Shown here: piece by piece, positions 1 through 8,841 of the stretch
How positions within the stretch are numbered: the stretch's first letter is position 1
Layout of the letters: the number at the start of each line of letters is the position of its first letter
Source of the DNA: JBBIQH01 sp964475945
GTDB taxonomy: Archaea > Thermoproteota > Nitrososphaeria > Nitrososphaerales > Nitrosocaldaceae
Assembly (NCBI GenBank): GCA_964475945.1
Contig: CAYYYF010000002.1
Coordinates: 62,001 to 126,000, forward strand
Length of the DNA: 64,000 bases
Reading direction: 5' to 3'
Notes under the pieces: generated by a model
Told to the model about the DNA's origin: nothing
What the model saw: the letters and a program-made list of their open reading frames with translations, nothing else
Databases searched by the model: none
Position numbers and translations under genes: made by a program

Positions 1-521
1 AATAGCATCATGCTTAAAGGCTTACCTACAAGCATACTTCTATTTATTATAACAACACTCTTACCTTCTATGCTTATATTGTAATACCTCAACAACTCAA
101 CTATTCCTGTAGGTGTGCATGGGGTTAACTTTGCTACATTGTACGCTAACAAGCCTATGTTGAATGGTGTTAAGCAATCTACATCCTTGCTTGGTTTTAT
201 CATGCTTGTAACTATGAACTCGTTTATATGTTTTGGTAATGGTAACTGAACAAGTATACCATGAACCTTCTTATCCTCATTCAGTATATCTATAACCTCT
301 ACAAGTTGTTCAGTTGTATACTCTTTTGATAGATGATGATTTATAGTCTTTATACCTACCTGCTCACATGCCTTAAGTTTGTTCTTAACATAGGTTATCG
401 ATGCCTCATCATCACCAACTAACACAGTTGCTAGGCAAGGCTCTATACCCTTCTCCTTTAGGATGCTTACTACTCTACTTACCCTTGCTGTTATCTCACT
501 TGCTACCAACTTACCATCCAT
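1..521 (-). CDS. folD: FolD, methylenetetrahydrofolate dehydrogenase/cyclohydrolase (partial, C-terminus cut by window edge)
   Basis: This cytosolic enzyme interconverts 5,10-methylene-THF and 10-formyl-THF through a dehydrogenase and a cyclohydrolase step. The visible 173 residues start MDGKLVASEI and hold the substrate-site stretch with the Y-x3-K pattern in YVKNK, the HGILVQLPLP motif, and the start of the NADP-binding GKPLSMMLL region where the window ends. The start at 521 is the first ATG after an upstream in-frame stop. A small coiled-coil gene lies just upstream on the same strand. The one-carbon supply fits with the ThyX-like gene nearby. Family assignment is secure; only the C-terminal Rossmann part is missing. 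Confidence 0.93.
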   Translation of the reverse strand, partial: MDGKLVASEITARVSRVVSILKEKGIEPCLATVLVGDDEASITYVKNKLKACEQVGIKTINHHLSKEYTTEQLVEVIDILNEDKKVHGILVQLPLPKHINEFIVTSMIKPSKDVDCLTPFNIGLLAYNVAKLTPCTPTGIVELLRYYNISIEGKSVVIINRSMLVGKPLSMML

Positions 522-584
522 TAAAGTTACCAATTTAGGTTAAGTTATTCAAGAAAGAAGGATTAAAGTCTTCCTGTGAGCTAC

Positions 585-746
585 TCACTGAACCCTTCTC
601 TTTTCATCTATTATAGCCTTCAATGCAACTATCTCCTTCCTAAGTTGTGATACCTTTTCCTCAAGCATCTCTATCCTACTCTCTAGCAATGAGTAGAGTG
701 TAAATACATCATCCTCTCTAGTAGCATTGTTAATATGCTTATTCAT
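585..746 (-). CDS. Small coiled-coil protein, 53 aa, unknown function
   Basis: A short reading frame starts MNKHINNATREDD and continues into a heptad-like stretch rich in Leu, Glu and Lys (LLESRIEMLEEKVSQL), so most of it should form one amphipathic helix or coiled coil. It ends TGA at 585. It is codirectional with folD, about 60 bases upstream of it, and uses the same AGG/ATA-biased codons as its neighbours, which supports a real gene. No family is recognised. A partner-binding or dimerising role is only a guess. Confidence 0.5.
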   Translation of the reverse strand: MNKHINNATREDDVFTLYSLLESRIEMLEEKVSQLRKEIVALKAIIDEKRRVQ

Positions 747-867
747 TATAAATGATAAGTATATTTAGGAGTTTATTAAGCAATTTGTAAAATGATAAGC
801 AATTGATATTAAATATATATACAAAATTAGTAACATAGATATACTCTCATAAAAACAATCTTGTAGT

Positions 868-1218
868 ATGAGCGAGCAAAATGCAGTAATAGCAAGGTGT
901 AGATCATGCAATGCATGGTTAGCATCAACAAATAGCAGATTCATAGAGGAGCATATATCAAGCTGCAAGGCATGTTATAATGATGAGAATGATGTTAATG
1001 TTAACGGTGGTAGCACTATCATACTCCATAGAAGACCAATAATAGATTACAAGCATACTGTAAGGTGTATAGCAGATATAGATGGTATAAAGACAAAGGT
1101 TATTATAGCCCATATAAGAAGGGGTAAATTCCTAGTACTTAGTACTGCTGTATATGAGTATAGATACATGGTGGGAAGGGTAATAGATGCCTCAGATATC
1201 TTGGCAATACTACTGTAA
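868..1218 (+). CDS. Zinc-ribbon-like small protein, 116 aa, unknown
   Basis: The N-terminal 36 residues carry CRSC and, about 20 residues later, CKAC, a four-cysteine pattern suited to one zinc ion; His28 lies between the pairs. The remaining part (residues 48-116) has alternating hydrophobic strands and no clear membrane segment. The gene sits 63 bases before the ThyX-like gene on the same strand. A TATA-like tract lies near 808-822. It may be a nucleic-acid or protein binding adaptor, but no family is recognised. Confidence 0.6.
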   Translation: MSEQNAVIARCRSCNAWLASTNSRFIEEHISSCKACYNDENDVNVNGGSTIILHRRPIIDYKHTVRCIADIDGIKTKVIIAHIRRGKFLVLSTAVYEYRYMVGRVIDASDILAILL

Positions 1219-1281
1219 ACTAATCTATCAAATAAGGATTACCCTAGTAAATTTTAATTACGTACTAAGAATATAATCAAT

Positions 1282-2907
1282 ATGGAGTTTACAGAGGATG
1301 AAGCAAGGATACTGAAGGAGCACTTCTCAAATGTAGATAAGCAAGTATTCATAATAACAACACCTAACCAAGTCGATAGGGGTGCACTTATGTCAAGGTA
1401 TAGTAGGAGTAGCAAAAGTATGAGAAGAATATTCTTGGATGAGTTCTTGAATAACCCTAACAGGGGAGAGGAGTTTTATGATAGGGTGCTTGTAGAGTAT
1501 GGGGATGATAGCGTTGCAGAGCTAGGATTAATACAGGTAGCAATAGAGGGTATATCACAGATAGCAGTAAAGAGCATAGAGGATAGGAGGATAGGGCTAT
1601 CATACCTAGAGAAGTCTACTAGGTATGTAAGGTTTGATCAGAAGGTTGATGGTAAATACCCTTACTACAGGGATAATGATGTAATGGAGTCAAGATACGC
1701 TGATATTTACATCGATACATGTAACCTCTCATTTGATACATACAGTAAAAGTATAGAGCCTATGATCAAGTATCTGAAAGAACTAGAGCCTATAGAGCAA
1801 TTCACCTTCTTTGATAGCGAGCAGGGCAAGGAGGTAAGGTTTGCAGACCTTAAAGGTAGCAAGGATATAAGTATTGCATTAAAGGCTTATGAGTCTAGCA
1901 TAAGGGCAAAGGCATTGGATCTCCTTAGAGGATTGCTACCAGCATCTACATTAACCAATGTTGCAATAGCAGGTAATGCTAGAGCATTTGAGTATCTACT
2001 TAACATACTATATACATCAAGGCTTAAGGAAGAACAGGATATAGCAGAGATGCTTTACAGTGAGTTATTCTTATTCATGAGACCATTCTTTAAAAGGGTT
2101 AAAGGTAAGTATGGAGAAGAGTTTAGGGAATACATTAGAATGGGTAGTGAGGATAGTAAGAGCATTGTAACATCTATACTTAATGACAGAGATGTAAATG
2201 ATAATTACTCATATGTTAAGCTAGTTGAGTATGAACAAGAGGATACTGCAATAGATAAGGTTGCTGCATCTATAATATTTGAGCACTCAAGCATATCATA
2301 CTCTGCCGCATTAGAGTTATGTAAAGGGTTGAGCAGAGAGGATAAAGTTGCTATAATAGATAGTTATATAAGGCATAGAAAGAATAGAAGACATAAACCA
2401 CCAAGGGCATTTGAAGCAGTATACTATACATTTGATCTATGTACAAACTTTGGTATATTCAGGGATCTGCATAGGCATAGGATCCTTACAATGCATAGAC
2501 AGCTGCTAGATGTTAAACATGGATATGATATACCAATAGAGGTTATAAATGCTGGTATAGGTAAAGAGTATGAAGAGTGTATGTATAAGAGCAAGGAAGC
2601 ATATGAACAGATATCTAAGGATATGCCACTGCAGGCACAGTATGTAGTTAACCTTGCATATAGGTATAGGTACATGATGAGGCTTAACCTAAGGGAAGCA
2701 TACCATCTTATAGAGTTAAGGACTCAGAGGCAAGGGCATCCATACTATAGGTATGTTGCACAAGAGATGTACAAGGTTATGGCGGATGTCCATCCTACAT
2801 TAGTTAAAGGCATGGTATTCGTTGATCTCAGTGGTTATGCATCAAGGATAGATGCAGAGAAGAGGAAAGAGTTAAGGCTACAGGGATTAGATGCTACTAA
2901 TAAATAA
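1282..2907 (+). CDS. thyX: ThyX-like flavin-dependent thymidylate synthase, two-domain form, 541 aa
   Basis: ThyX enzymes methylate dUMP to dTMP using methylene-THF, FAD and NADPH. A usual ThyX is about 220-250 aa and tetrameric. This protein is twice that length and appears to be two ThyX-like domains in tandem. The first half has an SVAELGLIQVAIEGIS segment and the STRYVRF stretch (residues 112-118) and LLPASTLTN (218-226). The second half has the RHR of the ThyX signature (398-400, context HRHRILTMHRQ, with Thr where Ser is usual) and LREAYHLIELRTQRQGHP (470-487), like the C-terminal ThyX core. The folate gene folD is nearby. Activity of such a double form is not shown by the sequence. Confidence 0.75.
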   Translation: MEFTEDEARILKEHFSNVDKQVFIITTPNQVDRGALMSRYSRSSKSMRRIFLDEFLNNPNRGEEFYDRVLVEYGDDSVAELGLIQVAIEGISQIAVKSIEDRRIGLSYLEKSTRYVRFDQKVDGKYPYYRDNDVMESRYADIYIDTCNLSFDTYSKSIEPMIKYLKELEPIEQFTFFDSEQGKEVRFADLKGSKDISIALKAYESSIRAKALDLLRGLLPASTLTNVAIAGNARAFEYLLNILYTSRLKEEQDIAEMLYSELFLFMRPFFKRVKGKYGEEFREYIRMGSEDSKSIVTSILNDRDVNDNYSYVKLVEYEQEDTAIDKVAASIIFEHSSISYSAALELCKGLSREDKVAIIDSYIRHRKNRRHKPPRAFEAVYYTFDLCTNFGIFRDLHRHRILTMHRQLLDVKHGYDIPIEVINAGIGKEYEECMYKSKEAYEQISKDMPLQAQYVVNLAYRYRYMMRLNLREAYHLIELRTQRQGHPYYRYVAQEMYKVMADVHPTLVKGMVFVDLSGYASRIDAEKRKELRLQGLDATNK

Positions 2908-2917
2908 ATAATATTTG

Positions 2918-3946
2918 CTAGAACCATCTATCTAGTCCAGCTCTCCTTACTCTCATAGCATCTTCAAGCCTCTGCAATACATTACTAACCCTCTCCACAG
3001 AGAAGTCTCTCTCATCACATAGGAACCTTATTACCCCTTCCTTATCAATCTCCTTAAACTCTATACCCTCAATCTTAGCGACCTCAGGTTCTAAGAATAT
3101 CCTCCTTATAGCATTGTAATCTATCTCCTTAAGCCCTTCCTTAACGCTATCAACCTCTATATCCTCTAACCTCTTATACTTCTTTATAAGTTGAAGTGCC
3201 TTCTTTGCACCTATACCTTTGAACCCTTCTGGGTTATAATCAGTCCCTATAAGTATTGCTATATCAACTAACTCCTTTAGCGTTACTGATAATGAACTTA
3301 GTATATGCTCTAACTCTATCATCTCAGGTTCTATATCTACATATACATTTTTATTTGGTAACTTCCTCTTACCACTTATTGTAAGATTCCTTACCAACCT
3401 TGGAGAACCAAATAATAGTGAGTCATAGTCTTGGCTTGCTGTAGCATATGCAATGCCTATCTTGCTCATGTAAGCAGCTGTAGCCTCTCCTTCAGCTGGT
3501 GCCTGTACATAAGGTATACCCATCAGTGAGAGTAGTCTTTTAGCATCATCAACCATGTAATCCTTCAGCATAGATGTTGCTTGAGCATACTTCTTAGCAT
3601 CATCAACTCTACCTTCCATCAATGCCTGTTCATACTTAATTAGAGCCTCCTCCTTAACCTTCCTTCTAGTATCCAACTCCTTATACTTTAAAGATGGAGG
3701 CTTGCCATCAAATACATAAACTACCTTTATGCCCATACTTAACAGGTTCACACTCCTATAGAATAACCCACTTAGATGACTGGTTACTCTACCATGTGAG
3801 TCCATAAGAGGCTCGCCTGTGTAACCCCTTATAATTGCGAGGAACTGGTATAATGCATTGTATGCATCTATTGCAATAATCTTATCACTAAGGCTCGTAA
3901 GCCTTACTGTCTTTGCATCTATAAGCGCCCTTATATCTACGCCCAT
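2918..3946 (-). CDS. fen: Flap endonuclease 1 (FEN1)
   Basis: Structure-specific 5' nuclease that removes flaps during Okazaki-fragment maturation and base excision repair. It has the N-terminal XPG block starting MGVDIRALI, with the acidic metal residues in IAIDAYNALYQF and VYVFDGKPP, the internal block APAEGEATAAYM and SQDYDSLLFG, and the helix-hairpin-helix region IGTDYNPEGFKGIGAKKAL. At 342 aa it matches archaeal FEN1. The last eight residues, RAGLDRWF, resemble a PCNA-interacting PIP box, but the usual Gln is replaced by Arg. It converges with the ThyX-like gene, 10 bases apart. Confidence 0.96.
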   Translation of the reverse strand: MGVDIRALIDAKTVRLTSLSDKIIAIDAYNALYQFLAIIRGYTGEPLMDSHGRVTSHLSGLFYRSVNLLSMGIKVVYVFDGKPPSLKYKELDTRRKVKEEALIKYEQALMEGRVDDAKKYAQATSMLKDYMVDDAKRLLSLMGIPYVQAPAEGEATAAYMSKIGIAYATASQDYDSLLFGSPRLVRNLTISGKRKLPNKNVYVDIEPEMIELEHILSSLSVTLKELVDIAILIGTDYNPEGFKGIGAKKALQLIKKYKRLEDIEVDSVKEGLKEIDYNAIRRIFLEPEVAKIEGIEFKEIDKEGVIRFLCDERDFSVERVSNVLQRLEDAMRVRRAGLDRWF

Positions 3947-3988
3947 GGATTAGTTAAAGTAATTAATTGGATTTACGTATTTTGGTTA

Positions 3989-4885
3989 TTGTATAGCAAT
4001 AGACTAAGGTTAGCTCTTATAATAACTCTAGCAGTAGGGGTGCTTGAGGTTGTAGGTGGTATATTAAGCAATAGTTTAGCATTGATAAGTGATTCCCTCC
4101 ATGTCTTTACAGATTCTATAGCATTGGCAGTTGCGCTTGTAGCATTAAGGCTTGCACTTAAGCCACATACACCACTGCTTACCTATGGATACCATAGGGT
4201 AGAGGTCCTTGCAGCATTCATAAACCTAGCATTGCTCTCTGCAGTTTCTGTAGTAATAGTATATGAGGCTTACAAAAGGGTTATCGAACCTGTAATTATA
4301 TCATGGGATACTATGCTTGCTGTAGGTATAGTAGGGCTTGCAGTAAACATCATAGTATTAAAGGTTGTTGATATAGATAAGGATAAACAGTTTGCCATAG
4401 AGAGTGCTAAACTACATATACTAAGTGATGCACTATCCTCTATAGGAGTTATAGCAGCAAGTATAGCAATATCATTAACCTCATTGTATATTATAGATAT
4501 ATTGGTTAGTATAGGGATAGTAGGGCTAATTATTAGATATGTTACAATGATGATCAAGAGGTGTGTAGTTATACTACTTGAAGGAGCACCAGAAGAGATA
4601 GATGTATCAAAGGTAAGGGATGATATATACTCTATACAAGGTATAGTTGATGTTCATGATCTGCATGTATGGAGTATTGCACCAGATATGAGTGCATTAA
4701 GTGTTCATGTTATAGTTAAACATGGTATAAATGGCAATGATATAATAAAGAGTATAAATGATGTGCTTTCTAGCAAGTATAGAATAAGACATACAACCAT
4801 ACAGGTAGAGGTTGAGGATATACTTAGACCCAAGCCGGGGTTGGATAGTCAGGTAGTCCGCCAGCCTCGAGATCAACAAACATAA
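3989..4885 (+). CDS. Cation diffusion facilitator (CDF) metal transporter
   Basis: CDF proteins export Zn2+, Co2+, Fe2+ or Mn2+ across the cell membrane in exchange for protons. Residues 8-200 contain about six hydrophobic helices; the metal-site motifs HVFTD (helix 2) and HILSD (helix 5) are present, which is most like zinc-type CDF. The C-terminal cytosolic ferredoxin-like domain (about 205-285) is intact and includes DVHDLHVWSI. The start is a TTG at 3989; an upstream ATG is absent. The reading frame runs into the tRNA-Ser gene and its TAA stop (4883-4885) lies in the tRNA intron, so the last 17 codons are shared with tRNA exon and intron sequence. Specific metal unknown. Confidence 0.92.
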   Translation: MYSNRLRLALIITLAVGVLEVVGGILSNSLALISDSLHVFTDSIALAVALVALRLALKPHTPLLTYGYHRVEVLAAFINLALLSAVSVVIVYEAYKRVIEPVIISWDTMLAVGIVGLAVNIIVLKVVDIDKDKQFAIESAKLHILSDALSSIGVIAASIAISLTSLYIIDILVSIGIVGLIIRYVTMMIKRCVVILLEGAPEEIDVSKVRDDIYSIQGIVDVHDLHVWSIAPDMSALSVHVIVKHGINGNDIIKSINDVLSSKYRIRHTTIQVEVEDILRPKPGLDSQVVRQPRDQQT

Positions 4886-4956
4886 AATAATAATTAGGGG
4901 CTGAGGTGTAAGCTGGTGCCTGCAAAGGCTCGTGGGTTCAAATCCCACCCCCGGCG
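4834..4956 (+). tRNA. tRNA-Ser(CGA) with a 39-nt canonical intron
   Basis: Acceptor arms GCCGGGG and CCCCGGC pair over seven bases; T-arm is GTGGG-TTCAAAT-CCCAC; the long variable arm (about 4917-4931) identifies a class II tRNA. The anticodon stem CCAGC/GCTGG encloses CTCGAG, giving anticodon CGA at 4868-4870. The intron is 4872-4910, at the canonical position one base after the anticodon. The discriminator is G (4956), as usual for Ser, and no CCA is encoded. A T-tract follows. The intron hosts the stop codon of the upstream CDF gene. Confidence 0.93.
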
Positions 4957-4998
4957 CTTTTAGCATGGTTAATATTCTACTTTAATTTAATCAAATAC

Positions 4999-5145
4999 AT
5001 GGAAGTAGAGGTAGAGTTTAGAGTAGATAGCAATAGCAAGGCTGAGGTAATAAGTAAAATTGCGCAATTGGTCAAGAATGCTGAAGAGCTAGGCTTAAGT
5101 ATAAAGGAGATAGAGTTTGAGGAGGAAGGTAATAAAGAAGAGTAG
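4999..5145 (+). CDS. Small acidic protein, 48 aa, unknown
   Basis: Starts MEVEVEFRVDSNSKAEVISK and ends EEEGNKEE. The pattern suggests a short strand, a helix of about 18 residues and a second strand, with a very acidic tail. It uses the local codon bias and fills the space between tRNA-Ser and the SDR gene. No family is recognised; it could be a small regulator or a binding protein. Confidence 0.5.
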   Translation: MEVEVEFRVDSNSKAEVISKIAQLVKNAEELGLSIKEIEFEEEGNKEE

Positions 5146-5241
5146 CAATAATAATCTTAATTTATTATTTGTTATCTTAAGGGATATTTCAAGAACCTGC
5201 ATTCATTACATTTATTAATACTTGATTAAGATAAATGCTAA

Positions 5242-7017
5242 ATGGTGTCAGGGTTAAGGTTCAATGGCAAAGTTGTCTTGGTTACTGGGAGTGGTACAGG
5301 GATAGGACAGGCAATAGCAAAGGAGTTTGCTAAGCATGGAGCTAATGTAATCCTAATGGGTAGGAGAAAGGAACCCCTAGAGGCTACAGCAAAGGAGTTA
5401 GAGAGTATAATCTCTAAAGTTAATAGTAATGCAAAGGTCAGGTTCTTTGCTGGAGTTGATGTAAGCAGTAAAACTGAAGTTGTAGATATGTTCAATGCAA
5501 TAGGCAAGGAGTTTGGTAGGTTAGATATACTTGTTAACAATGCAGGTGTATCAGGACCAGTTAAGATACTTGCAGCACAACCATTCAAGGAGTTCAAGGA
5601 GTGTGTAAGCATACACCTAACAGGAACATTCTGGATGAGTGTAAATGCATTAAAGTATATGCAAGATAATGCCAAGGTTATAACAATAGCAACATATTTT
5701 ACAGAGGAGAGGCCGTATGAGCAGAGACCATACAGGTTCAGGACACCTTACACAAGTGCCCAAGGCGCAAAGAATAGGCTTAGCGAGGCCTTTGCATGGG
5801 AGCTAGCAGAGAAGGGTAAGAGAATATACTTCATAGTAAGCAACCCAGGTCCAGTGCACTCAGATAGGATATACAAGACTGTATACCCAAAGGCAGCAGC
5901 AGAGTTCATAAGGATAGGAGGATTTCCTAACCTAAGGGCCAAAGATATAGAGAGGATAACTGATAGAGTATTACCATACGTTGGTGATGATGATACCATG
6001 CTAGGGAAGGCAGTAAGAGATCTTGCATTAGAGATAGCAAGGGAGAGGGGTGAGGATGGTATGAGCATAGAAGATATAAAGATGAGTATAATCTCATGCT
6101 TAAGCAAGATAAGGGAGGTTGCTGAGAAGATCCAGAGTAATACTAAGAATATGGTAGTTGATGGTAACTTCCTTACCCAAGAGGAGTGTGCAGAGATAGT
6201 ACTTAACCTAGCAGGTGATGATATAAGTAGGCTTGTTAATGGTAGGATCATGCCATCAGATAGAGTATTCTATCCAGTTAAGCCATTGATAACAACATAT
6301 CCAAGCGTTAATAATAGTATAGACCTTAATAAGAAGAATATACTAATATCTCTAACATATGATATTGAAGAAGGTAGGTTAAAAGCTCTCTTGGATGCAT
6401 TATCTAACGCTAATGCTAGATGCTACTTGCTTAAGGATAATGATGTTAGCATCAATGCTGATGGCATATACTCAAGTAATATGTATAGTATAGATATGCA
6501 TGATGAGAAGAGTGTAAGGGATGCTATAAGGAAGATAAGACCTGATGTAGTAATCCATGCTACAGGTAACTATGATTACTCTAGAGACCTAACCTCCCTT
6601 ACTAGGGAGGAGTGGGATTCATTAGTTGATAGATTCATAAACATACCTGCCCTAATATGCAAGGAGAGTATAAATGCCAATATGCCCGATGGAGAAGAGG
6701 ATCCAAGCATGTATAGGTATGGTAGTTGTATAATGATAATAATTGGTCCTGATGCCCCTGTAGGTAAGAAGGTATCAAACCTTATAAGGGCAAGGGCAGA
6801 GGTATTCAGAGGCGCATTAAGGCCATTTGCTGTAACTGCAACACAGGAGTTGAGCGAGGTTCTTAGCTCTAATATGCGTGTATACCTTGTTCTACCAGGT
6901 AGTGTTGATGGTAGGGAACCTGATACTAAGAGGTTAACAGACACATGCCTATACTTAGCCTCTGGTAGAGCATTGAATAGGGCTGAGGTTATATACTACC
7001 CAGATGAAGTAAGGTAA
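5242..7017 (+). CDS. Two-domain SDR protein resembling the N-terminal half of Chloroflexus malonyl-CoA reductase, 591 aa
   Basis: Domain 1 (about residues 5-225) is a short-chain dehydrogenase with the NAD(P) motif TGSGTGIG (15-22) and NNAG (99-102). The stretch SNPGPVHSDRIYKTV (200-214) resembles the region after the active site of Chloroflexus Mcr, whose N half reduces malonate semialdehyde to 3-hydroxypropionate. Domain 2 (about 370-591) is a second, nucleotide-motif-poor Rossmann-like unit, again as in Mcr. In domain 1 the catalytic Tyr170 is kept, but Lys of YxxxK is Gln174 and the usual catalytic Ser is Ala150, so activity is doubtful or altered. A role in the HP/HB carbon-fixation cycle is an inference. 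Its 3' end overlaps the convergent TauE gene by 22 bases. Confidence 0.8.
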   Translation: MVSGLRFNGKVVLVTGSGTGIGQAIAKEFAKHGANVILMGRRKEPLEATAKELESIISKVNSNAKVRFFAGVDVSSKTEVVDMFNAIGKEFGRLDILVNNAGVSGPVKILAAQPFKEFKECVSIHLTGTFWMSVNALKYMQDNAKVITIATYFTEERPYEQRPYRFRTPYTSAQGAKNRLSEAFAWELAEKGKRIYFIVSNPGPVHSDRIYKTVYPKAAAEFIRIGGFPNLRAKDIERITDRVLPYVGDDDTMLGKAVRDLALEIARERGEDGMSIEDIKMSIISCLSKIREVAEKIQSNTKNMVVDGNFLTQEECAEIVLNLAGDDISRLVNGRIMPSDRVFYPVKPLITTYPSVNNSIDLNKKNILISLTYDIEEGRLKALLDALSNANARCYLLKDNDVSINADGIYSSNMYSIDMHDEKSVRDAIRKIRPDVVIHATGNYDYSRDLTSLTREEWDSLVDRFINIPALICKESINANMPDGEEDPSMYRYGSCIMIIIGPDAPVGKKVSNLIRARAEVFRGALRPFAVTATQELSEVLSSNMRVYLVLPGSVDGREPDTKRLTDTCLYLASGRALNRAEVIYYPDEVR

Positions 7018-7778
7018 TCATATACAAGCCTTGATGCTATAAGAAATAGTGCAGATGCTACAGCGTATCTTAATATTACATCTTTAACCATATCTATAAA
7101 TCTAGAACCTATCTGTGCACCTATGAATGTTCCTCCTACAAGTATAGATGCTATAAGGTAATCAGGGTGTCCAAGTATTGCATGTGTTATCAACCCTGCA
7201 AGTGATGATGTTAGTATTACGAACTGGGCATTAGGGACTGCTCTGTGCATACCCATACGCATTAGAATAAGCATCATGGGTATTAACAATACTCCTCCAC
7301 CAATACCAAATAAACCTGCTATTAAGCCAGAGGAGAATGCTATTGCATAATTGTAATGTTTAGTCTTGGAATACCTTATCTTAACCCTCTCATAGGATGA
7401 CCTTATAAGCATATGTAAAGATACCCCTACAAGTATTATAGCAAAGTAAAGCTTGAACTCCTGCACATCAACTATTGAGGATACATAAGCACCTATTATA
7501 GAGCCAGGAAACGCTAATGATGCTAACTTATATGCTAATCTGTAATCTATCCTTCCTTGCCTTGAGTATGATATAGTTGAGGATAGAGAGGTTGAGAATA
7601 CAGTGAATAGGCTTGTAGCAGATACCTTGTAAGGCTCCATGTTTATCATTATAAGTGTTGGTGCTATTATGAAGCCTCCTCCTAAGCCTAGCATAGAGCC
7701 AAATATGCCTGCTATAATGCTTACACCAAGGAGAAATAGCAGAGTAGCATAACTATCAAGCATTGGGTAGTATAGCAA
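6996..7778 (-). CDS. TauE/SafE family membrane transporter, 260 aa
   Basis: The family exports sulfite, sulfoacetate or other organic anions. The protein has about eight hydrophobic segments and the two characteristic internal repeats, each with a Gly-rich start: IFGSMLGLGGGFIIAP near residue 24 and GLFGIGGGVLLIPMM near residue 160. Length matches the family. It converges with the SDR gene. The substrate cannot be deduced; no sulfur gene adjoins it. Confidence 0.87.
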   Translation of the reverse strand: MLYYPMLDSYATLLFLLGVSIIAGIFGSMLGLGGGFIIAPTLIMINMEPYKVSATSLFTVFSTSLSSTISYSRQGRIDYRLAYKLASLAFPGSIIGAYVSSIVDVQEFKLYFAIILVGVSLHMLIRSSYERVKIRYSKTKHYNYAIAFSSGLIAGLFGIGGGVLLIPMMLILMRMGMHRAVPNAQFVILTSSLAGLITHAILGHPDYLIASILVGGTFIGAQIGSRFIDMVKDVILRYAVASALFLIASRLVYDYLTSSG

Positions 7779-7783
7779 GGTAT

Positions 7784-7793
7784 GATATATAAA
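7784..7793 (+). promoter_or_regulatory. Putative TATA box for homoserine dehydrogenase
   Basis: The tract GATATATAAA lies 26-35 bases before the TTG start of hom, the spacing expected for a leaderless archaeal transcript starting at or near the start codon. It also supports the TTG as the true start. No transcript data. Confidence 0.5.
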
Positions 7794-7818
7794 GTAAAGA
7801 GTAGATATACTGCAAGGG

Positions 7819-8841
7819 TTGAGGATAATACTTGTAGGCTTTGGCGTGGTGAATCAGAGTCTAGTTAAACTACTCCTATCTAGGATGGATGATATATATG
7901 CTAGGTATGGTATGAAGCCTAGGATAGTTGGGGTTGTGGATAGCAAAGGTTCTGTAATCTCAAAGACTATGCAAGGGTTAGACCTTAAGAGGCTCTTGGA
8001 GGTTAAGAGGCTTTATGGTAGTGTAGCAGAGTATAGGGATGATGGGTGTAGAGCATCAAGCATAGAGGAGATGATAGAGGATGTTAATGCTGAGGTTATG
8101 GTAGAGGCTACACCTACAAATCTTAAGGATGGCGAGCCTGGGCTAACGCATATAATCAATGCTATAAGGCATAAGAAGCATGTTATAACAGTTAATAAAG
8201 GTCCTTTAGCATTAGCAATGCCGTCACTTATAGAGTTAGCTGAGTATAACAATGTTGCACTAAAGTTCAGTGGCACTGTTGGAGGAGGTACACCTATACT
8301 TGAGTTTGCTAAGCACTGCTTAAAGGGAGATAGGATAGTATCATTCAAGGGTATACTAAATGGTACAACAAATTATATACTAAGCATGATGGAACAGGGA
8401 TTAAGCTTTGATGATGCGTTAAATGATGCAAAGGCTAAGGGTTATGCTGAAGCAAATCCTACTCTAGATATAGATGGGTATGATGCAGCAGCAAAGTTAG
8501 TTATAACAGCAAACTGGGTTATAGGAATGAAGGCTACTATAAATGATGTTAAGCTTCAGGGTATAAGAGGTATTAGTCAAGAGCATATAAATGATGCAAA
8601 GGCTAAGGGTTGCTCACTAAAACTTATAGCATCATGCTCAGATAGAGAGTTAAGTGTTAAACCAATGCTTATAGGCAAGGATGATCCATTATGCGTAAAT
8701 GGAACCCTTAATGCTATAACATTTGTATCAGAGTACTCTGGAGAGTTAACCTTGATAGGTAAGGGTGCTGGAGGTGTTGAGACAGCAAGTGCTGTGCTAA
8801 GAGATCTTATAGATATAAGAGAAGTGATGAGCGAGGATTGA
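7819..8841 (+). CDS. hom: Homoserine dehydrogenase
   Basis: Reduces aspartate semialdehyde to homoserine for threonine and methionine synthesis. It starts with the nucleotide-binding strand IILVGFGVVNQ, and shows VNKGPLAL, the GTVGGGTPI stretch, and the catalytic-domain signature GILNGTTNYIL followed by AKGYAEANPTLDIDGYDAA. Length (340 aa) fits the short form without an ACT domain. The start codon is TTG, supported by a TATA box at the right distance. The next gene overlaps by four bases (TTGA). Aspartokinase of the same pathway is encoded 32 kb away. Confidence 0.95.
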   Translation: MRIILVGFGVVNQSLVKLLLSRMDDIYARYGMKPRIVGVVDSKGSVISKTMQGLDLKRLLEVKRLYGSVAEYRDDGCRASSIEEMIEDVNAEVMVEATPTNLKDGEPGLTHIINAIRHKKHVITVNKGPLALAMPSLIELAEYNNVALKFSGTVGGGTPILEFAKHCLKGDRIVSFKGILNGTTNYILSMMEQGLSFDDALNDAKAKGYAEANPTLDIDGYDAAAKLVITANWVIGMKATINDVKLQGIRGISQEHINDAKAKGCSLKLIASCSDRELSVKPMLIGKDDPLCVNGTLNAITFVSEYSGELTLIGKGAGGVETASAVLRDLIDIREVMSED

